A stretch of 64,000 nucleotides of DNA from positions 124,001 to 188,000 of the forward strand of contig CANMIL010000003.1 in the NCBI GenBank assembly GCA_947497895.1. Direction: 5' to 3'. Below the pieces are notes generated by a model. It had not been told where the DNA came from. It saw only the letters and a list, made by a program, of their open reading frames with translations, and did not search any database. Both the position numbers and the translations under genes were made by a program. Shown here in pieces: positions 1 through 8,443 of the stretch (the stretch's first letter is position 1; every line of letters starts with the position of its first letter). This DNA is from an uncultured Tenacibaculum sp. (GTDB taxonomy: Bacteria; Bacteroidota; Bacteroidia; Flavobacteriales; Flavobacteriaceae).

Positions 1-341
1 TCCTTCTTCTCTATATCAATTCCCATTGAGTTCCTTGTTAAGGAATAAAAACAAACAACATATTTTCCTGAATGGGATATATTGAACGAGAGCTCGCCTT
101 CAACATAGGGTTTACCATATTCTGAATATTTAACATCAATCAAGCTTAAATTTGTATTCTCTTCTAAGACTTTTTTTATCAACAATTTCCCTAGAATAAA
201 AGCCTGCCTATCATTCCAAAAGCGAAACCTATTTGCTTTTTCGTAAAACTCATGAGGTAATTCCTCCATTATTCCCTCAAAAACAGGACTTGACCACTCT
301 TCATCATTACGTATATATAGTACGGTAGTAGAAACGCTCAT
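1..341 (-). CDS. 4'-phosphopantetheinyl transferase, partial (3' end outside window)
   Basis: The reading frame starts at an ATG at 341 and runs off the left edge with 113 complete codons and no stop. The visible part contains the motifs of the Sfp/HetI-type phosphopantetheinyl transferase superfamily: an FILGKLLIKK helix near residue 50, GKPYVEG near 78, FNISHSGKYVV near 87, and GIDIEKK near 107, whose Asp and Glu would bind magnesium. Such enzymes transfer phosphopantetheine from CoA to carrier proteins. It lies 228 bp downstream of an UpxY-type antiterminator on the same strand, which suggests it opens a polyketide, non-ribosomal peptide or aryl-polyene type cluster to the left (inference). 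The substrate cannot be told. The call rests on motifs. Confidence 0.85.
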   Translation of the reverse strand, partial: MSVSTTVLYIRNDEEWSSPVFEGIMEELPHEFYEKANRFRFWNDRQAFILGKLLIKKVLEENTNLSLIDVKYSEYGKPYVEGELSFNISHSGKYVVCFYSLTRNSMGIDIEKK

Positions 342-511
342 TTCTTATAATTCTTAGTCAAAATTAAACCTTATTTAGTTTTCTTCTTTAAGTCTTTAGT
401 AAAAATTATTTCCTTTATTAAAATCAACGTGCAATAACTTCTAAAAAAGCTTATATGTTTCGTGACAATAAGAAATTATAAAGGTCTAAATTAAAAGACT
501 ATAGTAAGATT

Positions 512-532
512 CTCCGTGCCAAGCTCACGGAG
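512..532. promoter_or_regulatory. Perfect 7-bp stem hairpin between antiterminator and downstream gene
   Basis: CTCCGTG at 512-518 and CACGGAG at 526-532 form a perfect stem with a 7-base loop. On the minus strand it lies downstream of the UpxY gene and upstream of the phosphopantetheinyl transferase. The tail on either side is only moderately T-rich, so it could be a weak terminator, an attenuator acted on by the antiterminator, or a processing site. Confidence 0.45.
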
Positions 533-569
533 CATTTTACTTTGAAACATTTACTTTTAGTAGAAAATC

Positions 570-1091
570 CTAGATAGCCATAGCTAACTCCGACACATAA
601 CTAGTAGGTACAGTTGCAATTATATTCTGCTGAAGCGAATCAATTCTAACCACAATTTTGTTAGAGTTATTTACTTTAATCACTTCACATTCTATTCCTT
701 CTAAAGAGCCAAATGAAATAATCCGTTTATCTCCAATTTTTGGTAGATTATTCTCAGTTTGTAAATCCATAATGTTTTTATCTTCCACTAAAGATCTAAG
801 ATTATTTATCTCCTTATCAGTAACCTTAGCATATTCTTTACCAAAACGAATAAAAGAGCATACTCCATCAACTGATAAAGTTTTATGGAACTCCATTGGA
901 GAGTTAAGGTTTACAAAAACGTAAGAGGGAAGTAAGGGTTTCAGAACGACTTTTTTTCTATCGCTCCATTGTTTAATGGTCTTGGCTAGTGGCAAGAAAG
1001 TTTCTAAACTTATCTCTTTTAAAGATTCGTGCACTTTCTTTTCCCAACGAGACCTGACATATACAACATGCCATCCACTCGAGTAATTCAT
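570..1091 (-). CDS. UpxY/RfaH-type specialised NusG transcription antiterminator
   Basis: This 173-residue protein has the NusG N-terminal domain: WHVVYVRSRWEKKV at residues 7-20, then the PLLPSYVFVNL strand near 53-63. A KOW-like C-terminal domain follows (about 115-170, GSLEGIECEVI). This is the size and layout of Bacteroidota UpxY proteins, which bind RNA polymerase and promote read-through of the operon they precede, usually capsule or other long biosynthetic operons. It is followed on the same strand by a perfect hairpin and a phosphopantetheinyl transferase. A TATACTTG sequence on the minus strand (1254-1261) is a possible -7 box, which would give a leader of roughly 150 nt. The family is fairly certain; the target operon is inferred. 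Confidence 0.85.
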   Translation of the reverse strand: MNYSSGWHVVYVRSRWEKKVHESLKEISLETFLPLAKTIKQWSDRKKVVLKPLLPSYVFVNLNSPMEFHKTLSVDGVCSFIRFGKEYAKVTDKEINNLRSLVEDKNIMDLQTENNLPKIGDKRIISFGSLEGIECEVIKVNNSNKIVVRIDSLQQNIIATVPTSYVSELAMAI

Positions 1092-1735
1092 AGTTCGGTT
1101 AAATTTTTGATTAGTAAAAAAATAGACAAGGTTTCCCTATCTCACATATGTAAGTTCTATTTTTTACGTAAAATAAAATGGATTTGAAATCCTTTTATCC
1201 AATAGTTATTGTGTAGTAGGTAGTAAGGTATTAATAACTATTGTTTTACGTTACAAGTATAGTAATTTTTTAACTCAAAAAAATTAATTAATGTTAAAAA
1301 AACTTAAAAACAGTGTAACCACTTTTTCTCTTGTAGGTTAAACACCTTCAAACCTAAAAATAAAGACCTAAAAAACAGACAGTTAAACAACAGAGCTTAA
1401 CATAAACCAAAAATAAAAACCTCCAATATTAAGGAGGTTTATTCTTAAAAAATAGTCGTTTTTTGTTGTTTTTAAAGCATTTAATTCATTATTTACGTCT
1501 CGATTTAAGCGAATTTCAACCTTTTTTTTGTTTATAACTGGTCTAAATTAATTCTGAACAATCGTTCAATTTTCACTTATTTTAAACGCTACACGGCATC
1601 GATTTTAAGAAAGTTTAAAAGTTACCTAAGAACAATCTCAACTTTAAATTAATTCAATAGTATTAAATTTTGATCAAGTGAATTTACACTTATCAAAATG
1701 ATAAATACTACAATGATATTCTTCTGAAGGTTCTT
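1092..1735. other. Intergenic region, 644 bp
   Basis: AT-rich spacer between the lipoprotein pair and the antiterminator, all transcribed leftwards. I see a terminator-like hairpin at 1417-1440 and a possible antiterminator promoter at 1254-1261. I recognise no open frame, RNA gene or repeat in the remainder. Confidence 0.5.
1417..1440 (-). terminator. Rho-independent terminator, leftward
   Basis: AAACCTCC (1417-1424) pairs perfectly with GGAGGTTT (1433-1440) around an 8-base AT loop. On the minus strand the stem is followed by a T-rich tail (TTATTTTTGG). It lies about 300 bp downstream of the 1736-2665 lipoprotein gene and would separate that operon from the antiterminator. Confidence 0.6.
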
Positions 1736-2665
1736 TTAGTTAACAGTTACTAAAAAGGTGGTACTATTTTCACTTTCATTATTGGCTTTATCAAAAGCTT
1801 TGATATACCAGTAATATGTATTTGCTTCTAGATCTTCCTTTTTGTAGGTTTTATTTATTCCTTCCGCTTTAAAACTTAACTGAGTCAAGTTCACATCTGT
1901 AAATACATAAATACTATCCAATTCAGCCGTTCCAGCTATATCTGTTCGAGTCCAAGAGAAATCTATTGTAGTACCAGTCTGAGTATGGTTATTTTCAGGA
2001 GCTGTATTCTCTGGCGTATTTGGCTTCTGAGAGTCTACCGTTATTTTTCTAGAAGTATACTTACCGTTCTGGGTTTCGCTTTGTGGCCTTACCTGCCAAG
2101 TAAACTCCCCGTCTGAAAATTCGTGGATATATTCAGTTTCAGATACTATTACATCCTTAACTAGTGTCCCTTGTATATCTGGAGAATAAATTTGAACTCT
2201 ATATTCAGTAGCATCAGCTACCGATAACCAAGTTAACTTTTGACTTACAACATTTGTAATTTCATTATCTGCTGGTAATAGTAATTCTGCTTCGGCATTA
2301 GCTATATCAGAATCTGTAACGGTTAATACATGCATTTCAAAAGCCGTTTCATAATCACTATTCTTAGCCTTCACCCTCCATTCATATTCTCCAGCATCGA
2401 GCTTATGAGCGAAGGTATTAAGAGAAATAGTAGTATCTAACACAACTTGACTCGCATTTATAAATGAAGGTGTAGCTATTTGTAATTGATAATTGTTAGC
2501 TTCATTAACTTCTTCCCAAAGGAAACTAATCGTTCCTGTTTTAACGGATGCATTATTCGCTGGTGCTGTTAATCTAACATAGCTATTAGAAATATCTTCT
2601 ACAAAAACAGCTTCACACGCAGCTAAAAATAGTATTGTTATTCCAAGTAAAATTATTTTTTTCAT
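1736..2665 (-). CDS. Surface lipoprotein with three fibronectin-III-like modules
   Basis: This 309-residue protein starts with a short signal sequence and lipobox (FLAAC, Cys17), so it should be a lipoprotein. Three repeated modules each carry the sandwich-fold pattern of a Trp-Val/Ala strand followed by a Y-x-L/V-Q/F strand: FLWEEVNEANNYQLQI near 48, LTWLSVADATEYRVQI near 144, and FSWTRTDIAGTAELDS near 233. Such FN3-like strings are common in Bacteroidota surface lipoproteins and are usually binding or spacer modules. No catalytic motif is visible. It lies 29 bp behind another exported protein and probably shares its operon. Confidence 0.7.
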   Translation of the reverse strand: MKKIILLGITILFLAACEAVFVEDISNSYVRLTAPANNASVKTGTISFLWEEVNEANNYQLQIATPSFINASQVVLDTTISLNTFAHKLDAGEYEWRVKAKNSDYETAFEMHVLTVTDSDIANAEAELLLPADNEITNVVSQKLTWLSVADATEYRVQIYSPDIQGTLVKDVIVSETEYIHEFSDGEFTWQVRPQSETQNGKYTSRKITVDSQKPNTPENTAPENNHTQTGTTIDFSWTRTDIAGTAELDSIYVFTDVNLTQLSFKAEGINKTYKKEDLEANTYYWYIKAFDKANNESENSTTFLVTVN

Positions 2666-2694
2666 CTGTCTCTTTTTTGCAATTAATTTTAATA

Positions 2695-3435
2695 CTAAAA
2701 CTTAAAATAGTTCTTCTCTAATTGTTCTTCTAATTTCTTTGGATCTCTGTTAGTTTTAGAAGTACAATTTTCTCCATCAGACACTATCGTAGCAATAGTT
2801 ACTTTTTCAGTATCTGTAATTCCCCAACAAAAAGAAGATAATTTTACTCCAAAAGCTGTTGCTTCTGATAAATCTAATATACCCAGCTGTTTTTCTTTTT
2901 TAAACAAATAGATTACCTGCTGTTTCTGTTGATTTGTTCGGAAATATAAAGCATCCGCTTTTTTTAACTGTTCCAAAATATTATTTGAAGCAACGACTCT
3001 CACTCCAGTAACAATCTTCGTTTTTGGAATATTTCTAATATGATTCCTAACATTTACATTATCCTCATTATTCAAAGATTCCACTACCAAAGTTCTATCC
3101 TCAATCGAAAAATCCAAAAACTTAGGTTTAATTTCAAGAGAGTCAACGTAGTTTACTTTTTGAACACCTCTTTTCCCTTTTGTAGCCTTTTGATATTCCT
3201 TATAAATACCTTTCGTAAAACTCTTTTCCTCAACGGATAATTTAATAAAGTTTATATACTCAGGGATTCCCACGGTTTCAAATTGTGTTTTGTAAACAGA
3301 TTTTTTCTTATCACCTAATACGCCCAACTCTACTTTATTAGAAGTCGTTTCATATGAATTTTGTTCAGGTAAAACCCCACAAGCGCAAAATGTACTTATA
3401 ATGATAAGAATGTATAGCAATTTTCTTATAACCAT
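2695..3435 (-). CDS. Exported hypothetical protein, probable lipoprotein
   Basis: This 246-residue protein has a hydrophobic N-terminal segment (residues 5-17) ending in FCAC-G, an atypical lipobox, so membrane attachment is likely but not certain. The rest is lysine-rich with no recognised motif; a segment near 140-180 (VTGVRVVASNNILEQL, then ADALYFRTNQQ) looks like an alpha/beta fold. It is the first gene of a probable two-gene operon with the FN3 lipoprotein. A -7-like box (TACTTTTG on the minus strand) sits 31 bp upstream of the start codon. Function unknown. Confidence 0.6.
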   Translation of the reverse strand: MVIRKLLYILIIISTFCACGVLPEQNSYETTSNKVELGVLGDKKKSVYKTQFETVGIPEYINFIKLSVEEKSFTKGIYKEYQKATKGKRGVQKVNYVDSLEIKPKFLDFSIEDRTLVVESLNNEDNVNVRNHIRNIPKTKIVTGVRVVASNNILEQLKKADALYFRTNQQKQQVIYLFKKEKQLGILDLSEATAFGVKLSSFCWGITDTEKVTIATIVSDGENCTSKTNRDPKKLEEQLEKNYFKF

Positions 3436-3772
3436 ATTGCAATTAATTTATGTTATTATTAAGGACAAAAGTAATAAATATTTTCTTTAAGAAACCACAA
3501 CAACAAAACCAACATAAACAACTGACTGTCTAACCTTTAAAAACACCCCCTTTCGCATTTAAAAGAAGAAATGTCAGAAGTAACCCTCAAGGACTACTAT
3601 GCAATAAAACATCGAACTAATACTACAAACTCATAACATTATCTCCAACAAAAGCTGAACCTCCTTAATGCTTTTAAACTTACCAACAATATGGGGAGGA
3701 TTAAAATAAGTTAGCCACAATGTTAAACTTGCAAGTAGAAATACTAACTAATTTTCTTTGATGAACTTCATA
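3436..3772. other. Intergenic region, 337 bp
   Basis: Spacer between the porin gene and the lipoprotein pair, both leftward. It contains the probable -7 box at 3466-3473. A 39-codon minus-strand frame with no start codon near 3630-3750 is probably chance. I see no terminator, RNA or repeat. Confidence 0.45.
3466..3473 (-). promoter_or_regulatory. Bacteroidota -7 box (TAnnTTTG) for 2695-3435
   Basis: On the minus strand the sequence is TACTTTTG, a full match to the Bacteroidota -7 consensus, 31 bp upstream of the ATG. No clear -33 TTTG is seen at the usual 17-20 bp spacing. Confidence 0.45.
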
Positions 3773-5737
3773 CTAGATGAACCAATTCCAAACCACACCA
3801 AAACGAATAACAAAGTCTCTATAAGGATAGTTTGGAGCTGATAGATAATCTTTTTTAAAGAAAAACGAACTTATGTTATCTGCTTTGAAGTAAATTCTCG
3901 TTCTTCTAACACGTCCATTAAAGAAAAGATCAACTGTAGGATATCCAATTTCTGTATCATTTTGTATCATGAAATCACCTAACAACGGATTGTAAGCGTT
4001 TGCTTTATATTTTGAGAAGTACTTAAATGTTGCTCCTATTTGAACTAATAATGGATTTCCTTTAAACCAGTTATCCTGATAATATAAAGTGTTTCTACTT
4101 ACAAATTCAGGCACTCTTAAAACATCACTCCCACTAGCTACTTTCTGATACATTATAGTATTGTCCAAACCAAATTTCCAAAACTTGAACTCCTTAGAAA
4201 CTTTTGCCTTTAAATAATTAATGTTACCATCATGTTGTTGTGGTTTTCCTTCTAAATTAAAATAGGTATAATTATCTATATTAGTAATATCTAAAGATGC
4301 ATTTCCCCATTTACTATTAAACTCACCTCCTAAAACTCTCGTTCCAATATTTGCAAAATTGTTTTCCCAATTGAATTTATTGTAGTTGCTTTGATTTAAA
4401 AGGAAATTAAAATCGGGTCTCTTATTATTTATTCTAAGTTTAGCTTTTACCGAAAAAACACTATCTTTTTTATAAAAAGCCTCAGCACTTAAATCGTTAC
4501 CAGACAACCTACCACTTCCTGGAATCAAAGTTCCACTTGCATTAATATGAAAGTTTTTGATCTGACCTCTCCAATCTGCCCCAAATGATACTGCATCACC
4601 TTTTAAGCGATTAGTTTGAATATCAACAAGATTGTTTTGAAGGTTCTCATAACCGTAATTGTAAGTTGTATATCCCGATCTAACTCTAAACTTCCCAAGA
4701 ACATATTTCGAATTAAAATCTAAAAACAACTGATTATCATAAACTAAATAATTCGTTTTATTGGACACCGAACCTGAAGTCCTACTCGTATCAAAAAAAT
4801 CAGTAGGAGTATTTTGTTTAAACTCGAAAAACTTCGAATCTCTTGTAAATGAATGCCCTACTTTTAGGTTTGAAAAGTCCTTATCATTTACAGTATCTTT
4901 TGACGATAGTATCTTATAAGTCTGTTCAAAATAGAGTCGCTTCCCCTCTAAATTGCTTTCTGCATCATTTAAATTAACATCCAATCTTCCTCGGTCTGAA
5001 CTAAAATTTGGATCATCATTTATAAAAGCTGTCAGTGCTGTTTCCGTTAAACCACCACTCTCTTGATTCAAAAAATCTTGATTTACAGCATGACCTCTTA
5101 TGGCATACTGTCCTTCAGGGCTTTCATAACTAAATGTAAATCTAAAATTACCTGTACTAGCCAATGAACGACGATAGGCCCCTAAAGATCTTAATCCACG
5201 ATAGGCAATTCCAATATTTAACCGTTCCGAAAAATTCACAGTAAATAGAGCGTCCAAAACCTGCCCTTGCTCCAAACCTGTTCTATACATAATTTCTGTG
5301 GTAGGTGTCGGAACATGATAATAATCTACATCTTCTATATTAAAATAATTAAATTGTTTCGCGCTAAATCCTATGTCAGGTATCACAGATGTTTTACCAA
5401 AGTCATACCCCAATCGGTTAAACGTTTGTCCTTGATTGTGAAAAGCTAGTAATTCGAAGTTATCTTTTCTCAAAAAGTTAAACTTGTAATATTTCTGAAT
5501 AGTTAATGTAGTATCAACAATAGTAGTGTCATTTTTATGAGAGATTATCTTGAAATCTGTATATTTTGTTTTTCCGCTTAATAATACATCTATTTCTCCT
5601 CCAAGACTATCAACACGTCTATCTCCCAAACCTTGCCCTGTCCTAGGGGCTGCAAATCCTCCATCTACTGTTTTAAGCTGCGAAAACGTCTGAATTCCAA
5701 TTAAACAAAAGACTATTAACAACAAGTTTTTCTTCAT
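3773..5737 (-). CDS. Putative porin / outer-membrane beta-barrel
   Basis: This protein of about 654 residues starts with a clear signal peptide (MKKNLLLIVFCLIGIQTFSQ) at 5737. An upstream ATG at 5809 would put 24 unsuitable residues before the signal, and a -7 box lies between the two, so the internal start is preferred. The mature part is rich in alternating aromatic and polar residues typical of beta-strands and ends in an aromatic strand (VVWNWFI), as outer-membrane barrels do. It matches the Bacteroidota 'putative porin' family often found next to rnhB (recognition from memory). It diverges from rnhB with about 70 bp between the starts. Substrate unknown. Confidence 0.75.
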   Translation of the reverse strand: MKKNLLLIVFCLIGIQTFSQLKTVDGGFAAPRTGQGLGDRRVDSLGGEIDVLLSGKTKYTDFKIISHKNDTTIVDTTLTIQKYYKFNFLRKDNFELLAFHNQGQTFNRLGYDFGKTSVIPDIGFSAKQFNYFNIEDVDYYHVPTPTTEIMYRTGLEQGQVLDALFTVNFSERLNIGIAYRGLRSLGAYRRSLASTGNFRFTFSYESPEGQYAIRGHAVNQDFLNQESGGLTETALTAFINDDPNFSSDRGRLDVNLNDAESNLEGKRLYFEQTYKILSSKDTVNDKDFSNLKVGHSFTRDSKFFEFKQNTPTDFFDTSRTSGSVSNKTNYLVYDNQLFLDFNSKYVLGKFRVRSGYTTYNYGYENLQNNLVDIQTNRLKGDAVSFGADWRGQIKNFHINASGTLIPGSGRLSGNDLSAEAFYKKDSVFSVKAKLRINNKRPDFNFLLNQSNYNKFNWENNFANIGTRVLGGEFNSKWGNASLDITNIDNYTYFNLEGKPQQHDGNINYLKAKVSKEFKFWKFGLDNTIMYQKVASGSDVLRVPEFVSRNTLYYQDNWFKGNPLLVQIGATFKYFSKYKANAYNPLLGDFMIQNDTEIGYPTVDLFFNGRVRRTRIYFKADNISSFFFKKDYLSAPNYPYRDFVIRFGVVWNWFI

Positions 5738-5742
5738 AGTGG

Positions 5743-5750
5743 CAAAAGTA
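5743..5750 (-). promoter_or_regulatory. Bacteroidota -7 box for the porin gene
   Basis: TACTTTTG on the minus strand matches TAnnTTTG and lies only 6 bp before the ATG at 5737. The transcript would have a very short leader or none. It argues against use of the ATG at 5809. Confidence 0.45.
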
Positions 5751-5807
5751 AAATAATAAAACGAAAAAAAGAGCCAATATTTTCTTTGAAAACTGTTAAT
5801 TTGTAGC

Positions 5808-6407
5808 ATGTTGAAACTAAAATTTAGTGATTTTTCTTTGGAAGCGGGAACCGATGAAGCTGGAAGAGGATGTTTATCAGGGCCTGTTGTTGCCGCTGCG
5901 GTTATTTTACCAGAAGACTTTTCTCATGAACTGCTAAACGACTCAAAACAACTTTCTGAGAAACAACGTAAAAAACTTAGACCTTTTATCGAAGAAAATG
6001 CAATTGCTTTTAGTGTTTCGTTTATTGATCAAATCGAAGTAGATGAGTTAAATGTATTACAGGCATCGATAACGGGAATGCATAGAGCCATTTCAAAACT
6101 GGAAACTACACCAGAGTTTATTTCTGTCGATGGTAATAAATTCAAACCTTATGAAGAAATTCCACATGAAACCATTGTAAAAGGCGATGGTAAGTATATG
6201 AATATTGCTGCAGCTTCAGTTTTAGCAAAAACATACAGAGATGACTATATGGAGAAAATTCATGAAGAGTTTCCTCAATATAACTGGAAAAAAAATAAGG
6301 GTTACCCAACTAAAGAACATCGAAATGCTATTAGAGAATTTGGTGCAACCCAATATCATCGTAAATCATTTAAACTATTACCTGAGCAATTGAAATTAGA
6401 TTTATAG
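5808..6407 (+). CDS. rnhB: Ribonuclease HII
   Basis: This 199-residue protein matches the usual size of RNase HII, which cleaves the RNA strand of RNA-DNA hybrids and removes ribonucleotides misincorporated in DNA. The family motif [19 protein letters not shown] spans residues 14-32, with Asp16 and Glu17 as metal ligands. [13 protein letters not shown] near 44, ISVDGN near 104 and [21 protein letters not shown] near 126 carry the other conserved acidic and structural residues. It is divergent from the porin gene and appears to be a single-gene unit. The assignment is secure. Confidence 0.96.
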   Translation: MLKLKFSDFSLEAGTDEAGRGCLSGPVVAAAVILPEDFSHELLNDSKQLSEKQRKKLRPFIEENAIAFSVSFIDQIEVDELNVLQASITGMHRAISKLETTPEFISVDGNKFKPYEEIPHETIVKGDGKYMNIAAASVLAKTYRDDYMEKIHEEFPQYNWKKNKGYPTKEHRNAIREFGATQYHRKSFKLLPEQLKLDL

Positions 6408-6492
6408 GTTCTAATTCACAACTTCCAATGAGTTTACCTCCTTATTTAAAACTCAAAAATTACAGGTATACTGATAAATAATTATTCCCTCA

Positions 6493-7020
6493 TTACTTAG
6501 ATCTTGATCCTACAAACTGATCTGACTTAAGCTTAAACAGCACATTAAATGTGGTTAAACTCCCGTATATTCTAGTGATATATTGTTGTAAATCAATTTT
6601 ATCTTGATCATCCAGTGTTTTGCTTGCGTTAATTTTTTGCTCCATCACGCGAATTCTATCACGTACCATAACTATTTTATGAAAAAACGTATCAATTGGA
6701 ATTTCTTTGGACATCAAATTGGTATCCGCTGGTTCTATGATTAATTTACCTCCTTTGTATTTATCTGCGATAGGCACAACTTCTGAAATATCACTCCATT
6801 GCTTTAATATTTTTCTTAATGTACTTTCAACTTCATAAAAACTAACGGTATCAACTTCATCGTTTACAGCCTCAATAATGTCAATTTCCTCATCTAAAGC
6901 AATTGTTTCCAATCCTTTTTCTTGGAAAGTAACCCAATAATGTTTGCTATCAACATTGGTCACAACTCCAAAACCATACTCCGAATGATTAATTCTTGAT
7001 CCTATTCCTAATAATTTCAT
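6493..7020 (-). CDS. Conserved hypothetical protein with N-terminal Tudor-like segment
   Basis: The start is placed at the ATG at 7020 (MKLLGIGSRINHSEYGFGVV), giving 175 residues; an upstream ATG at 7104 adds 28 residues of basic, unconserved-looking sequence. Residues 5-35 resemble the small barrel at the C-terminus of UvrD/PcrA helicases (G-x-R-hydrophobic-x-H-x-x-x-G-x-G-hydrophobic-V). The rest is helical with no catalytic motif and includes paired charged helices near 115-165. Function unknown; a nucleic-acid or polymerase-docking role would be speculation. It stands alone between rnhB and the divergent nucleoid protein gene. Confidence 0.65.
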   Translation of the reverse strand: MKLLGIGSRINHSEYGFGVVTNVDSKHYWVTFQEKGLETIALDEEIDIIEAVNDEVDTVSFYEVESTLRKILKQWSDISEVVPIADKYKGGKLIIEPADTNLMSKEIPIDTFFHKIVMVRDRIRVMEQKINASKTLDDQDKIDLQQYITRIYGSLTTFNVLFKLKSDQFVGSRSK

Positions 7021-7296
7021 TTGTCTAATTTTTTCCGATTTTTTAATTGTAAGGCTTAAACAACCATATAAGATTGTTTTTGACGTAACTTGTTCATACC
7101 TCACTGCTTTTATGAAGACACTAAAATAATTATTTTTTCTTCTTTACAAACGTAATTACTTCTCTTTGAGTGTATCGATTGTTATGCTATTTAAAATAGT
7201 TAAGTCTCAAAAATATCTAATTTCAGAAACCGAACAAACCTTATCTATTTGACTTACTGAACCTTTACAAAACGAGTTCAAATTAAAAAATTCATG

Positions 7297-7304
7297 TATT
7301 TTTG
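7297..7304 (+). promoter_or_regulatory. Bacteroidota -7 box for the nucleoid-associated protein gene
   Basis: TATTTTTG matches TAnnTTTG, 20 bp before the ATG at 7325. The alternative GTG start at 7304 overlaps this box, which argues against it. Confidence 0.55.
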
Positions 7305-7324
7305 TGATTCAATTTTTTAGAACA

Positions 7325-8377
7325 ATGATCAAAAGAACACGTGCTGAACTCAATAAATGTATTATTCATAAAGTAGCTAATAAATACAATAGCGGACAAA
7401 ATGCTCTCTCAGAAAGTTTAGTTCGTTTTGATGAAGAAAGTTATGAATTACTACTTCCTTTTTTACTAAAACCTTTTGGTTCTGTTACTCAAAGTTATCG
7501 CTTTAATCATCACGCCGATATTGGTTTAAATGAAATCAATAAATATTCGGCAGATATTTTCGAAAATGAAGAAAGCTTTATTGAACATTCTAAAAACATT
7601 GTAAACCACTTGTATGAGCAATCGAACTCAGCCAATATAAAAACGGGTGATGTAATCGTCGCTTATTTCGAAGGATTGGAATATAGAGATGTATTGGTAG
7701 AAGCTGTTGGTATTTTTAAAATTGAAAGTAAAGTAGATTTCTTTCAAACTTATTTAGATGAAGAAGAAAGTTTCGATGTAGTTGTTCAAAAAGGAATTTC
7801 AACAAAAAAGTTAGATAAAGGATGTTTGATTTTAAATACTTCTGATGTTGAAGGAACAGTAGTTTTATCTGTTGACAACAACAATTATGACGCTCAATAT
7901 TGGATTAAAAACTTCTTGAACGTAAAATATGCAGATGACCGTAATTTACACACACAAAACTATTTGGAATTATGTAAAGAGTTTTCAGAAGAGGTAATTA
8001 AACCTGAATTCGGAAAGCAAGAGCAGAGTTCGTTTTTAGCGAATACGGTTGATTATTTTAAAGAGCATGAAAGTGTAGATTACCATAATTTTAAGGATGA
8101 TGTGTTTGTTGAAGACAAGCATAAGGACATGTTCGAGGATTATAAAAAACACTTCGAAAAACTAAACGATGTTTTAATCCGTAATAACTTTGATGTTTCC
8201 GATGCAGTATTAAAGAAAGAAAAGAGCAAGTTCAAAACAGAAATTAAACTGGACACGAATATTCAAATTAAAATTGATGTAGATGCTCCTGACGCACCTT
8301 CGGAGTATCTAGAGAGAGGTTACGACGAAGATAAAAAAATGAAGTTTTACAAAGTTTATTTCAATGCTGAGAAATAA
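7325..8377 (+). CDS. Nucleoid-associated protein, NdpA/YejK-like family
   Basis: This 350-residue protein has the layout of the 37-kDa nucleoid-associated protein family: an N-terminal MIKRTRAELNKCIIHKVANK region, a central LLPFLLKPFG...YRFNHHADIGLNEINKY stretch, and the HTQNYLELCKEFSEEVIKPEF segment near residue 218. Family members bind the nucleoid. The ATG at 7325 is preferred to a GTG at 7304 that overlaps the probable -7 box; the leader would be about 14 nt. It is a single-gene unit ending in a very strong bidirectional terminator. Confidence 0.8.
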   Translation: MIKRTRAELNKCIIHKVANKYNSGQNALSESLVRFDEESYELLLPFLLKPFGSVTQSYRFNHHADIGLNEINKYSADIFENEESFIEHSKNIVNHLYEQSNSANIKTGDVIVAYFEGLEYRDVLVEAVGIFKIESKVDFFQTYLDEEESFDVVVQKGISTKKLDKGCLILNTSDVEGTVVLSVDNNNYDAQYWIKNFLNVKYADDRNLHTQNYLELCKEFSEEVIKPEFGKQEQSSFLANTVDYFKEHESVDYHNFKDDVFVEDKHKDMFEDYKKHFEKLNDVLIRNNFDVSDAVLKKEKSKFKTEIKLDTNIQIKIDVDAPDAPSEYLERGYDEDKKMKFYKVYFNAEK

Positions 8378-8392
8378 ACGTACTCAAAATAA

Positions 8393-8425
8393 AAACCTCA
8401 CAGATCTTAAAGATCTGTGAGGTTT
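8393..8425. terminator. Strong bidirectional terminator
   Basis: A 15-bp perfect stem (8393-8407 with 8411-8425) around a 3-base loop, with A-runs on the left and T-rich sequence on the right. It sits between the converging nucleoid-protein gene and the fibre-like protein operon and would serve both. Confidence 0.9.
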
Positions 8426-8443
8426 ACTTTATACTGCCGTTTT

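Noticed and set aside
3630..3750. 39-codon minus-strand frame in the 3436-3772 spacer, considered as a gene remnant
   Set aside because: It has no start codon, no recognised motif and is within what chance allows in AT-rich DNA.
5738..5809. Upstream ATG for the porin gene
   Set aside because: It would put 24 residues before an ideal signal peptide and lies upstream of the probable -7 box.
7021..7104. Upstream ATG for the Tudor-like hypothetical gene
   Set aside because: The added residues look non-coding, and the ATG at 7020 starts at a conserved-looking MKLLGIGSR.
7304..7324. GTG start giving a 357-residue nucleoid-associated protein
   Set aside because: It overlaps the TATTTTTG -7 box; the ATG at 7325 gives the family's normal N-terminus.
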